Positions 1-8,647 of a stretch of 64,000 nucleotides of DNA are shown one piece after another. Source of the DNA: Candidatus Gastranaerophilales bacterium (GTDB lineage: Bacteria > Cyanobacteriota > Vampirovibrionia > Gastranaerophilales > Gastranaerophilaceae). The stretch spans positions 1 through 64,000 of the forward strand of contig CALVET010000079.1 of the NCBI GenBank assembly GCA_944326675.1. Direction: 5' to 3'. A program made the translations under genes and the position numbers. The notes under the pieces are model-generated. The model was given only the letters and a program-made list of their open reading frames with translations. It was not told where the DNA came from and searched no databases. The number at the start of each line of letters is the position of its first letter. Position 1 is the stretch's first letter.

Positions 1-358
1 TACGTTCATCTACTTCATCTTGCATTGCTTGAATTTCTTCAGCTGAATAGGTTCCGTTTTTAGCTTGCAAGGTCAAATCACGAATTCTTGATAAGTTGTC
101 TTGAATTACATCAAGGTTGCCTTCTGCGGTTGATAACATGGCATCGCCGTTTTGTACGTTATTTTGTGCTGTCTTATTGCCCTCTAATTGCACTTGCATA
201 CGAGCTGCAATAACCGTACCTGCGGCATCATCTTTTGCTGAATTAACTTTTAAGCCTGAAGATAATCTCTCCATTGCTTTAGATAAATTGTTTGTTGACT
301 TTGTTAAAAGTCCTTGGATTTTAATTGAATCCACATTTGTGTTGATAACTACAGCCAT
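1..358 (-). CDS. fliC: Flagellin, N-terminal part (runs off the left edge)
   Basis: Flagellin is the exported filament subunit of the bacterial flagellum. The first 119 codons are present. The protein starts MAVVINTNVDSIK and continues with a helical segment containing ERLSSGLKVNSAKDDAAG, which is the conserved flagellin D0/D1 signature, then a second amphipathic helix (around residues 60-100) with heptad spacing and a typical LSRIRDLTLQA segment. The start ATG at 358 has a strong ribosome binding site (AAAGGAGT, 365-372) seven bases upstream. The rest of the gene, including the C-terminal helix, lies outside the window. It is divergent from dnaB. I looked for a sigma-28 promoter upstream and found only a weak -10-like GGATAA with no matching -35. 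The family call is secure from the N-terminal signature; which filament subunit it is (main or minor) cannot be told. Confidence 0.92.
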   Translation of the reverse strand, partial: MAVVINTNVDSIKIQGLLTKSTNNLSKAMERLSSGLKVNSAKDDAAGTVIAARMQVQLEGNKTAQNNVQNGDAMLSTAEGNLDVIQDNLSRIRDLTLQAKNGTYSAEEIQAMQDEVDER

Positions 359-579
359 GACAATACTCCTTTACTTCTTGCGCTTATCCTTAAGCATTTT
401 TGTTACTGGTAATTTAAAATAATAAAAAATATTTTAAATTTGGTTTTGGCTTAATTTCTCTAACACAGATATATTAACTTTTTTGGATAATTAAAAGAAT
501 TATAAAAAAGTTAGAAAACCGCTAAACAAAAGTATGATTTTTATGCTAAAATTGTTCAAAAAAAGGAATGGAATTATAA

Positions 580-1947
580 ATGGCACAAAAAACATCAACT
601 AAAATTGCTTCTCCTATGATAAAACGATTGCCTCCTCATAATCTTGAGGCTGAGGCTGCTGTTTTGGGTTCGATTTTAATTAATCCTGAGAGCATGAATA
701 AAATTGTTGAGATTTTAGAGCCTGATTATTTTTATTCCCCTCAAAATAAATTAATATATGAGGCAGTTTTTACTCTTTATAATCAAAATAAGCCGACTGA
801 TGTTTTATCTTTGGCTGAGTATTTTCGCTCAAGAAATAAGCTTGACGATATTGGCGGAATAGAATATCTTAGCGAGCTTGGTTTAGATAATGTATTATCA
901 TCAAATGTCGAATATTATGCTCAAATTATAAAAGAAAATGCGCTTAAAAGAAAATTGGTTAACGCAGGTTCTATCATAATTGAAGAGGTTTTTAAAAACC
1001 CTGAAGCTGAAGTTGCGCTCGAGGTTGCCGAAAAAACAATTTTTGATATTGCGCAGCAAAAATCTTCTCAAGATGTTAAATTGATTACGAACTTATTGAT
1101 GGAAACAGTCGAGCAGCTTGAATTCAGATTTAATAATAAAGGTTCTTATACGGGGGTTCCAAGCGGTTATTATGATTTGGACGCCATGCTTGCAGGGTTC
1201 CAAAAATCAGATTTAATTATTCTTGCTGCACGTCCATCTATGGGAAAAACCGCTTTTGCACTTAATATTGCTCAAAATATAGGTATAGAGCAGCACGTTC
1301 CTGTTTTGATATTTTCTCTTGAAATGTCAGCAGGGCAATTAACTCAACGTATTCTATGCTCTGAAGCTGAAATTGATGCTCAAAGAGCCAGAACAGGTGA
1401 ATTAAATGAACAGGAATGGGAAAAAATAGCGGATGTAATGAATAAACTCCATGAAGCTCCCATATTGATTGACGATTCATCAGGGGTTACATTGTCTGAT
1501 ATAAGGGCAAAAGCAAGAAGAATTAAAACAAAGTATCCCGATTTGGGTTTAATTATAATAGACTATCTTCAATTGATTGAAGATAAGACAATCATGGATA
1601 GAAACCAAGCGATTTCAGGTATTTCAAGAGGATTAAAATCTTTAGCTCGTGAATTAAATGTCCCTATAATTTCCTTATCTCAATTATCTCGTAAAGTTGA
1701 AGATAGAACAGATAAACGCCCTATGCTTTCAGATTTGAGAGAATCAGGTGCAATCGAACAAGACGCGGATGTTGTAATGTTTGTGCATAGGGAAGAATAT
1801 TATGATAAAGAAAATCCTGAATTAAAAAATAAAGCTTCAATTATAATTGCAAAACAACGTAACGGCCCTGTTGGAAGTGTAGATTTGTTGTTCTTTGGTT
1901 CAACTACTAAATTCAAAAACAAGATGAAACCTGTTATAGAAAGTTAA
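580..1947 (+). CDS. dnaB: Replicative DNA helicase DnaB
   Basis: Hexameric 5'-3' helicase that unwinds the replication fork and recruits primase. At 455 residues it has the usual family length. The N-terminal helical domain (about 15-120) begins with the typical LPPHNLEAEAAVLGS segment. The RecA-like domain has Walker A RPSMGKTAF near residues 218-226, a Walker B region ending in IIIDYLQLI, and the DnaB-type segment SQLSRKVEDR followed by DLRESGAIEQDAD. No intein is seen. The start at 580 follows AAAAGGAATGGA (561-572), with a TATGCTAAAAT -10-like element near 542-552. It is transcribed alone, divergent from flagellin and convergent with the SLH gene, with a shared terminator just after the stop. 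Certain call. Confidence 0.98.
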   Translation: MAQKTSTKIASPMIKRLPPHNLEAEAAVLGSILINPESMNKIVEILEPDYFYSPQNKLIYEAVFTLYNQNKPTDVLSLAEYFRSRNKLDDIGGIEYLSELGLDNVLSSNVEYYAQIIKENALKRKLVNAGSIIIEEVFKNPEAEVALEVAEKTIFDIAQQKSSQDVKLITNLLMETVEQLEFRFNNKGSYTGVPSGYYDLDAMLAGFQKSDLIILAARPSMGKTAFALNIAQNIGIEQHVPVLIFSLEMSAGQLTQRILCSEAEIDAQRARTGELNEQEWEKIADVMNKLHEAPILIDDSSGVTLSDIRAKARRIKTKYPDLGLIIIDYLQLIEDKTIMDRNQAISGISRGLKSLARELNVPIISLSQLSRKVEDRTDKRPMLSDLRESGAIEQDADVVMFVHREEYYDKENPELKNKASIIIAKQRNGPVGSVDLLFFGSTTKFKNKMKPVIES

Positions 1948-1957
1948 AAATCAAAAA

Positions 1958-2001
1958 AGACTGCAAAAACACTTTGCAGTCTAAAAATCAGAGCTGATTT
2001 T
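1958..2001. terminator. Bidirectional terminator between dnaB and the SLH gene
   Basis: A perfect 10-bp stem (AGACTGCAAA at 1958-1967, TTTGCAGTCT at 1973-1982, 5-base loop) is followed by a second small hairpin (AAATCAG/CTGATTT) and a T run. Six A residues precede the first stem, giving a T tract on the minus strand, so it can serve both convergent genes. Confidence 0.85.
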
Positions 2002-2004
2002 TTA

Positions 2005-3873
2005 TTATTGTCCAAAGGCAATAGTTACTTTTTCTTTAGGATTAACTTTTGAAATAGGTGTTCCTGATGAATCAACAAGATATGCTAATTCTTCGCCTGA
2101 AGTTTGGAATAAGCCCATTGTACCTGATAGGGCAGTTCTTGTTAGGTCAACAGGAGCTTTAAGGGTAGTTTTAATACCGTCTTGATAGCTTCTGCCTGCA
2201 GCTTTGAATTTACCTGACAATAATTCAGATGTACCAACACCTGTTTGATCTAATAAACCTTCAGCGGCGTTAGCAATACCAATTGCGGCACCACCGATTG
2301 TTCTGCCTGCAGTACCAATTAATGAACCTGTCCAAGTGAACGGGAATTGAACCAATCTTAACAACGGATTAATATCTTTTTGTCTTTCAACTTGTGCAGT
2401 TAAGATTTGTTTTGGCAACTGTGCTTTACATCCGTCACAATTGATAATTTCATTGAATGATAGTCTTAGAGCACCTTGATTATTTTTGCTTGGTCTTGTA
2501 ACTTCTGTTACTTTACCTCTAACTGTAGAACCGCAAGGGAATACTTGACCGTTGATTGTTATTTCATTTAGAGTTTTAGCGGCAAATTGTTCACCAACGT
2601 TTGCGTGTTTTGCGTTAATAATATCATTCATTGATAGTTGCAATGTAGGAATTGTAACTTTTGTTTCGCGTTCTATATAAGTTTTTCCGCCAAGGTCTTG
2701 AGAGGCTGTTTTTGTTGATTTGTCATAACCGCCTGCAATTCTCATTCCTTGCAACATAGAGCTTGCTTCAGCACGTGTTGTTTTGTCGTTTGGTCTTATA
2801 TAGTCTTGATTTCTTTCGTTTTTAAGAGCACCGTTATCGATAGCTTTGGCTACGTGTTCTTTGGCCCAGCATGGAACTTGAGCGCCGTCTTTATATTTTG
2901 ATAAAATTTCATCGGCTTTAGCTTCATCCATAGGACAATTTAAACCTTTTGCCATAATAGTTAAAGCTTCTGTTCTTGTTATGTTTTCATTAGGTGCAAA
3001 TGTGTTATTTGATTTACCTTTAATCATGTTTTCCGCTACACCTTTTGAAATGTAGTCATGTGCCCAGTGATTTTTAGGTACATCTTTAAATGTTAATGAA
3101 TCACAATCTGATGTTACGTCTAAATTGTAACCTTTAACAACCATGGTTGCCATTTCTGCACGAGATACTTTTCTGTTTGGTTTGAACATTCCGTCAGGAT
3201 AACCTTCTAAAACACATTGTTCGGTTAAACGATTGATGTCGCTGCTTGCCCAGTAGCTATCAAATACATCGGGGTATTGTTGAGCTGTAATGTCAGCGGC
3301 AGCACCTGTAAAGCCAAGGCATGAGCATGGTTCTTTTGATGTTTTAATTACATCCATTGTGGTGGTCGAATATACGTTTGGAGCTGCGTCACAATCATAC
3401 TTTGGCATAGCGTCAGCACTTATAACCGGTGCTGCACCGCCTGTAGGACAACCACATTCAACAGGAACACCTCTGTAGTTTGGTGTTAACAATGAATCGT
3501 TGATAGTTGCATTATTTAACTCCTCCCCCACTTGTGCAGTGTTTGAATTTGAATAAATTGCATTCGGATAAGCATAAGTTTGTTGATTTAGGGGTTTTGT
3601 TTCAATACAAGGAGCGGCGCCGCCTGTGGGACATCCGCAATCAGATTTTTGTTTTTCGCAAGGATCGCATTTTTCTTTTTTCTTTTCACAAGCACAGTCA
3701 GCTTGTTTGCATTTTGAGCATGTTGCGTTGTCCGGTGTTACAATTTCTGTTTTTTTATTGCAGCCGCAATCGTCATTGGCTACAGGACAAGCCGCAAATG
3801 ACATTGGAACGGTTAAGGCAAGTGCACATAAACCAATTGTAGCGCCAGATAGTAAACTTCTTTTGATAGTCAT
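2005..3873 (-). CDS. Secreted SLH-domain protein with a cysteine-rich N-terminus
   Basis: Probable exported surface protein of 622 residues. A signal peptide (1-27) ends MSFA before ACP. Residues 28-190 are cysteine-rich, with several CxC and CxxC pairs and two copies of the decapeptide CGCPTGGAAP. Three S-layer homology repeats follow at about 205-250, 262-311 and 326-376, recognisable by FKPNRKVSRAE, NHWAHDYI, FAPNENITRTEA and RPNDKTTRAEA. SLH domains bind the cell-wall polymer and in cyanobacteria anchor outer-membrane proteins. The C-terminal 240 residues contain no domain I recognise; a stretch near 410-500 with two cysteine pairs precedes a small-residue-rich segment (about 510-545) that may contact a membrane. 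The RBS AAGGAGG is very strong, suggesting high expression. It is monocistronic. The exact function (envelope anchor, porin-like or metal-binding) is unknown. Confidence 0.88.
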   Translation of the reverse strand: MTIKRSLLSGATIGLCALALTVPMSFAACPVANDDCGCNKKTEIVTPDNATCSKCKQADCACEKKKEKCDPCEKQKSDCGCPTGGAAPCIETKPLNQQTYAYPNAIYSNSNTAQVGEELNNATINDSLLTPNYRGVPVECGCPTGGAAPVISADAMPKYDCDAAPNVYSTTTMDVIKTSKEPCSCLGFTGAAADITAQQYPDVFDSYWASSDINRLTEQCVLEGYPDGMFKPNRKVSRAEMATMVVKGYNLDVTSDCDSLTFKDVPKNHWAHDYISKGVAENMIKGKSNNTFAPNENITRTEALTIMAKGLNCPMDEAKADEILSKYKDGAQVPCWAKEHVAKAIDNGALKNERNQDYIRPNDKTTRAEASSMLQGMRIAGGYDKSTKTASQDLGGKTYIERETKVTIPTLQLSMNDIINAKHANVGEQFAAKTLNEITINGQVFPCGSTVRGKVTEVTRPSKNNQGALRLSFNEIINCDGCKAQLPKQILTAQVERQKDINPLLRLVQFPFTWTGSLIGTAGRTIGGAAIGIANAAEGLLDQTGVGTSELLSGKFKAAGRSYQDGIKTTLKAPVDLTRTALSGTMGLFQTSGEELAYLVDSSGTPISKVNPKEKVTIAFGQ

Positions 3874-3912
3874 TTTTCCTCCTTTTATGTTGCATTTGAT
3901 TTTTTACACAAA

Positions 3913-3946
3913 AAACGCACAATTTTTATTCTAAGATTATGCGTTT
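3913..3946. promoter_or_regulatory. Inverted repeat upstream of the SLH gene
   Basis: Arms AAACGCACAAT (3913-3923) and ATTATGCGTTT (3936-3946) pair at 10 of 11 positions around a 12-base loop. The repeat lies about 40 bases upstream of the SLH gene start. There is no T run in the minus direction, so an operator or a stabilising 5' UTR stem is more likely than a terminator. Confidence 0.4.
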
Positions 3947-4004
3947 ATTTTGGTTTGTATTCATTACCATAAAAGGTTATCCAAAATGCTAATTATTTAC
4001 ATAT

Positions 4005-4037
4005 AAAAAAAGACGTACTTTGTGGTACGCCTTTTTT
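4005..4037 (-). terminator. Terminator of the HEAT-repeat gene
   Basis: Stem of seven positions with one mismatch (GACGTAC 4012-4018 against GTACGCC 4025-4031, 6-base loop). In the minus direction it is followed by seven T residues. It sits 16 bases after the stop of the 4054-4356 gene. Confidence 0.8.
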
Positions 4038-4053
4038 ATTGGTTAAAAACATA

Positions 4054-4356
4054 TTATATTTCAGATAAAAGATAATCAGCCATCCATTGGCAATTTTCAT
4101 CTTCAAATGCAAGTGCTTTTAGGGGAGCAATTGAGCTTTCGCCTATTCTGATTAAGCTCATTGCAACAATTCCTCTTTGCAAACCTTTAAGAGTTTTTAA
4201 TTTTTGTACAAGAGCATTAACTGCTTTTGCACCCATCGCTACGATTGAATTTTCAACATCGTTTTTAGTGTTTGAATTAACATCAGATAATAAATAATCA
4301 AGTTTTTCTGATATGTTGTCTTGTTTTACGATGTTTGAATTTACTACTGCTTGCAT
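4054..4356 (-). CDS. Small HEAT-repeat-like protein
   Basis: A 100-residue protein, probably all helical. Residues 40-95 look like two HEAT/Armadillo-type helical pairs: IVAMGAKAVNALVQKLKTL and IVAMSLIRIGESSIAPLKALA share the small-residue and Ala-Val-Pro-like spacing seen in PBS-lyase HEAT repeats. Residues 1-38 are polar and rich in Asn and Asp. There is no signal peptide or membrane segment, so it is probably cytosolic. It has its own terminator, is divergent from ffh, and no partner is evident. The repeat assignment rests on pattern only; the function is unknown. Confidence 0.6.
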   Translation of the reverse strand: MQAVVNSNIVKQDNISEKLDYLLSDVNSNTKNDVENSIVAMGAKAVNALVQKLKTLKGLQRGIVAMSLIRIGESSIAPLKALAFEDENCQWMADYLLSEI

Positions 4357-4491
4357 TATCTTACCTCATAATTTCTTCTTTGTTATTTTTTAGTATACAC
4401 ATAAAAAAAACGATTTTTAGTTTTCCTTATACAATCTTTATATTGATATAAAGATTTTAATATTTTATTGTTTTTATAGTAGAATGTATTT

Positions 4492-5850
4492 ATGTTTGAT
4501 AGTTTATCGGAAAAATTACAGCAAATAATCTCTGTAACAGGAAAAAATTCCACTTTAACGGATGAGAATATCCAAGATGCTTTAAGAGAAATAAGGCGTG
4601 CATTATTGGGTGCTGATGTTTCGTTGAACGTTGTAAAATCTTTTATTTCATCCCTTAAAGATAAAGTAATAGGTGAAAAAGTTGTTGAATCAACTAATCC
4701 TTCGCAAACTTTAATAAAAATCGTCAATGATGAATTAACAAATTTATTGGGCGAAAAGCAAGCGCCCTTAAAACTGGATACAAATCCTTCTATAGTAATG
4801 ATGTTGGGGCTTCAAGGCTCAGGTAAAACAACAAGTGCCGCTAAATTAGCGCTAAAATTAAAAAAGGAAGGTAAATCGCCTCTTTTGGTTGCATTGGATG
4901 TTTATAGACCCGCCGCAATTTTGCAATTAAAAACATTAGCTAAAGATAATAATATTGATTTTTTTGCTATAGACAATGAAAAAGATGTGGTAAAAATTGC
5001 AAAAGCTTCACTGGATTATGCAAAAGAACACAATAATACGGTTTTAATTTTTGATACGGCAGGCAGATTGCAGATTGACTCTGACATGATGGCAGAATTA
5101 ATGCTTCTAAACCACAGTTTTAAAATTAACGAAAAGCTTCTTGTCGTTGATTCAATGATAGGTCAAGCTGCGCTTGAAGTTGCTCTTGATTTTGATGAGC
5201 AATTGGGAATAGATGGTGTAATTTTAACTAAGCTTGATGGTGATACAAAAGGCGGATGTGCACTAAGCATTGTTCATGCAACAAAAAAACCCGTTAAATT
5301 AATTGCAACAGGGGAAAACATTGTTCCTCTTGAAGATTTTCACCCCGACAGAATGGCAAGCCGAATATTGGGCATGGGTGATATTGTAACGCTTGTTGAA
5401 CGTGCTCAAAAAAATATTGATGTTAAAGAAGCAAAAGCCCTTGAAGATAAAATGCTAAAAGACGAGTTTAGCTTTGAGGATTTTCTTAAAATCCAAAAAC
5501 AAATTAAGGCTTTGGGGTCTTTTGGAGGAATTTTATCAATGCTGCCTTTGGGTATTTCAAAAGATGACACTGAAAAAATATCTCACGAGGGCGAAAAGCA
5601 ATTTAAAAAGATAGAAGTATTTATTCAATCTATGACACCTCAAGAAAGAAAAAATCCTAATATTTTAAACGCTTCAAGAAAAAAAAGAATAGCCCAAGGT
5701 GCAGGCATGGATATAAACGAATTAAATGCTTTTATAACTCAATTTGAAACTATGAGAAAAATGATGAAAGGGTTTGGCGGGCTTAAAAAATCCTTAAAAG
5801 GTAAAAAAGGAAAAATGCCTTTTAATGGAATGCCTAAGTTTCCGTTTTAA
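4492..5850 (+). CDS. ffh: Signal recognition particle protein Ffh (SRP54)
   Basis: GTPase of the signal recognition particle; it binds SRP RNA and signal peptides and delivers ribosomes to FtsY at the membrane. The N domain (1-90) contains the ALLGADVSLNVV helix. The G domain has P-loop GLQGSGKTTSAAKLA, the family segment DVYRPAAI, DTAGRLQID (G3) and TKLDGDTKGG (G4). The methionine-rich M domain (about 300-452) includes QGAGMDINELNAF and ends in a basic tail. Length 452 is normal. The start ATG has no visible Shine-Dalgarno sequence; TAGAAT at 4480-4485 lies six bases before it, so the transcript may be leaderless. The next gene, trkA, begins 7 bases after the stop and is probably co-transcribed. 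Confidence 0.97.
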   Translation: MFDSLSEKLQQIISVTGKNSTLTDENIQDALREIRRALLGADVSLNVVKSFISSLKDKVIGEKVVESTNPSQTLIKIVNDELTNLLGEKQAPLKLDTNPSIVMMLGLQGSGKTTSAAKLALKLKKEGKSPLLVALDVYRPAAILQLKTLAKDNNIDFFAIDNEKDVVKIAKASLDYAKEHNNTVLIFDTAGRLQIDSDMMAELMLLNHSFKINEKLLVVDSMIGQAALEVALDFDEQLGIDGVILTKLDGDTKGGCALSIVHATKKPVKLIATGENIVPLEDFHPDRMASRILGMGDIVTLVERAQKNIDVKEAKALEDKMLKDEFSFEDFLKIQKQIKALGSFGGILSMLPLGISKDDTEKISHEGEKQFKKIEVFIQSMTPQERKNPNILNASRKKRIAQGAGMDINELNAFITQFETMRKMMKGFGGLKKSLKGKKGKMPFNGMPKFPF

Positions 5851-5857
5851 TTAAGAT

Positions 5858-7195
5858 ATGAGAATTGTAATATACGGCGCAAATGAGATGGCGAGCGCAA
5901 TTGCAGTAGAATTTTTTGAAGATCATGATGTTATTGTAATTGATCCGAATCAAAAAAATCTGGATTCTTTTTCAAGGCTTGATGTTGGGGTAATTTGTGC
6001 GGATGCTTTGAATATAAAAATTTTAAAAGATGCTGATGTGTCATCTGCTGACGTATTTATAGCCTGTTCATCGGATGATGAGCAAAATATTATAGCTTGT
6101 TTAATGGCAAAAGAAGTATCAAGAGCACAAACGGTGTGTTTTGTATCCAAAAAAGAATCGCTTGTTTCGCTAAATGCTCTTAAAGATGAATATCATTCAA
6201 GTTATGCTCAGAGCGTTGAAAATATTATTTGGCCGCAAAATTTATTGGTGCAGGAAATTTTTAAAATCATAACCGTACCTGATGCTGTGGATGTTGAAAA
6301 TTTTGCACAAGGTAGAGCAAGATTATTGGAATACAGAATAAAAGAAGATTCTGAATTACTAAATGTGAAATTAAAGGATTATTATTTTAATTCTGAAGTT
6401 TTGGTTGTTGGTATCGTGAGAAATGATGAACTGTTTATTCCAAACGGTAACAGCGAATTTTTATTGAATGACAAAGTTATTTTAATGGGTACACCGATAG
6501 GGCTTGATATTGCGGTTAGCGAGCTTTTTGTTTCAAAAGGTGCAGTTAAAAAAATAACTATTATAGGCGGCGGCTCTGTCGGATATGAATTGGCGCAAGC
6601 TTTAGAAAAAACGTCAATGAAGATTAAATTAATTGAAAACGACTATAACAGATGTGAATTTTTATCTCAAAATCTTAAAAAATCATTGATTTTAAACGGC
6701 TCGGGGACAAGCCTTGAATTGTTAGAGCAGGAAGAAACAGGAAAGAATGATGTTGTTGTTGCTATAACAAATAATGATGAAAAAAATCTTTTGTGCTCGT
6801 TATTATCTAAACAACTTGGCGCAAAAAAGGTTATAACAAGGGTTTCTCAGGGAATTACAGGTAATCTTTTTGAAAGAGTTGGAGTAGACGTTGCAATTTC
6901 TCAAAGAGAAGCCTGTGTGCATGAAATTAAAAATAGAATAATGGATTTTAGAGCATGCGTTTTGGCAACAGTTGAGCGCGGTCAAGGTGAAATCATTGAA
7001 ATAATGGTACCCGAGGGATTTGAAACAAAGCCGTTATATGAAATTAAAATGCCCGTTCCTTGTGTTATTGCAATTATCAATCGCGGTTCTAAAGTTATAA
7101 TTCCGAAAGGTAAAACAGAAATTATGCCAAAAGATGTTCTTTTGGTGTTTACAAAGTCTGATGATGTTATGGCTGTTAAGGAATATTTTAAATAA
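5858..7195 (+). CDS. trkA: Potassium uptake regulatory subunit TrkA
   Basis: Cytosolic NAD-binding regulator that gates the TrkH potassium channel. The 445 residues form the usual tandem: RCK-N (1-120, Rossmann fold starting YGANEMASAIA), RCK-C (about 140-220), a second RCK-N (about 225-345, IGGGSVGYELA glycine motif) and a second RCK-C ending with FTKSDDVMAV. The order and length match classical TrkA. Its stop codon overlaps the trkH start by one base (TAATG), implying translational coupling. No strong RBS is seen, so expression may depend on read-through from ffh. It is separate from KtrA-type single-RCK proteins because both halves are present. Confidence 0.95.
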   Translation: MRIVIYGANEMASAIAVEFFEDHDVIVIDPNQKNLDSFSRLDVGVICADALNIKILKDADVSSADVFIACSSDDEQNIIACLMAKEVSRAQTVCFVSKKESLVSLNALKDEYHSSYAQSVENIIWPQNLLVQEIFKIITVPDAVDVENFAQGRARLLEYRIKEDSELLNVKLKDYYFNSEVLVVGIVRNDELFIPNGNSEFLLNDKVILMGTPIGLDIAVSELFVSKGAVKKITIIGGGSVGYELAQALEKTSMKIKLIENDYNRCEFLSQNLKKSLILNGSGTSLELLEQEETGKNDVVVAITNNDEKNLLCSLLSKQLGAKKVITRVSQGITGNLFERVGVDVAISQREACVHEIKNRIMDFRACVLATVERGQGEIIEIMVPEGFETKPLYEIKMPVPCVIAIINRGSKVIIPKGKTEIMPKDVLLVFTKSDDVMAVKEYFK

Positions 7196-8646
7196 TGAGA
7201 TATGGCATAGTTTTTAACATTCTTGGTACTTTTTTGAAGCATATCGGTGCTCTATTTATTGTTCCTATTATTGCAGCTTTTTTGTTAAATGAAAAAGGTG
7301 AAGTTCTTCCTTTTTTAATAACCGGCATATTTACAATAGGACTTGGTTTTTTGTTTACCGTAAAAAAAGTAAGTCAAAAGGATATAGATAATATTAAAAA
7401 AACAGAATCTTTAACTACCGTATTTTTTTCTTGGGTTTTGTTTGCACTAATATATTCAATTCCATATTTATTTTACGGAATGACATTTACAAATGCTTGT
7501 TTTGAATCTATGTCAGGGGTTACAACAACAGGCGCGACAATAATGAAAGATTTTAGCTTGTATCCTAAGACTTTGTTCTTTTTTCGTTCTTTAAGCCAGT
7601 GGCTTGGAGGCATGGGAATAGTTGTTTTGTTTATCGCGGTATTACCCAGAATTGCAGTTGCAGGCAGACAAATGTTTTATGCTGAAGCTCCAATGCCCAC
7701 GGAAGACAAAGCAACCCCCAGAATAAGATATACTGCAAGCTGGCTTTGGACGATATATTTAACTTATACAATACTTGAGATAATCGCACTGAAATTTTGC
7801 GGGCTCGATTTATATAATTCCGTTATAACAAGTTTTTCAACTATCGCCACAGGCGGATTTAGCTCTATGCCATATAGTATATTGGATTATCATAATACCA
7901 AAGTTACTTTATGCGTTCTTTTATTTATGTTTATAGCCGGAATAAATTATATTATTGTATATAGAAGCATTAAAAATAAAAAACCGACCCCGTTATTTAA
8001 AAGCGAAGAATTGAAAATATATTTAATTGTAACCGTTGTTCTATCCTTGTTATTGGCGCTAAGCCTAATAATAAATTCAAATTATGATATTAAACACGCT
8101 TTATTAAATTCTTCTTTTGAAATAGTTACCACGATGACTACTACCGGATTTGCAATTGATAACTATATAAAATGGGACGCTATAAGTAAAGTTATCTTAT
8201 TTTTGGCATTTTTTACGGGCGGTTGTGCTGCTTCAACATCAGGCGGTATTAAAATAATCAGATGGGTATTTATTGTAAAATATTTAAAAAGAGAATTAAA
8301 TAAAATTATTCATCCTCAAGGAGTTTACCCTATTAAACTCGAAGGCAGCGCAATAGCTTCTGACGTTGCTTCTCAGATGGTTGCTTTTTTGATATTTTAT
8401 TTCTTAATATATGCAATTGGTGTTTTGTTGGTGCTTTTTATTGAACATAGCTCTACTGTTGCATTTTCGACTGTTGCTGCAACATTGGGTAATGTCGGAC
8501 CTGCGTATGGAATTGTCGGACCTATGGATAATTTTTCAATATTACACGGTTCAACTCGATGGGTATTGATTTTGTTAATGTTAATCGGTCGATTGGAAAT
8601 TATTCCTTTTCTTGCAATTTTAAATAAAGATTTGTGGAAAAATTAA
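7195..8646 (+). CDS. trkH: Trk system potassium uptake membrane protein TrkH
   Basis: Integral membrane potassium transporter of the inner membrane, 483 residues. The four selectivity-filter loops of the SKT superfamily are visible: SGVTTTGATI near residues 105-113, STIATGGFSS near 215-223, TTMTTTGFA near 312-320 and ATLGNVGPAYG near 431-440. About ten hydrophobic spans surround them, and the GGCAASTSGGIKI segment typical of TrkH/KtrB intramembrane loops is present near residues 342-353. Coupled to trkA by a one-base overlap and followed by the formyltransferase gene one base after its stop. Length favours TrkH over KtrB. Confidence 0.95.
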   Translation: MRYGIVFNILGTFLKHIGALFIVPIIAAFLLNEKGEVLPFLITGIFTIGLGFLFTVKKVSQKDIDNIKKTESLTTVFFSWVLFALIYSIPYLFYGMTFTNACFESMSGVTTTGATIMKDFSLYPKTLFFFRSLSQWLGGMGIVVLFIAVLPRIAVAGRQMFYAEAPMPTEDKATPRIRYTASWLWTIYLTYTILEIIALKFCGLDLYNSVITSFSTIATGGFSSMPYSILDYHNTKVTLCVLLFMFIAGINYIIVYRSIKNKKPTPLFKSEELKIYLIVTVVLSLLLALSLIINSNYDIKHALLNSSFEIVTTMTTTGFAIDNYIKWDAISKVILFLAFFTGGCAASTSGGIKIIRWVFIVKYLKRELNKIIHPQGVYPIKLEGSAIASDVASQMVAFLIFYFLIYAIGVLLVLFIEHSSTVAFSTVAATLGNVGPAYGIVGPMDNFSILHGSTRWVLILLMLIGRLEIIPFLAILNKDLWKN

Positions 8647-8647
8647 T

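Noticed and set aside
359-420. Sigma-28 promoter directly upstream of flagellin
   Set aside because: Only a GGATAA -10-like element was found; no TAAA-GTTT-type -35 lies 11 bases away. A promoter elsewhere in 400-579 is possible.
3507-3842. Plus-strand open frames opposite the SLH gene
   Set aside because: No RBS, and composition mirrors the cysteine and repeat codons of the real gene on the other strand.
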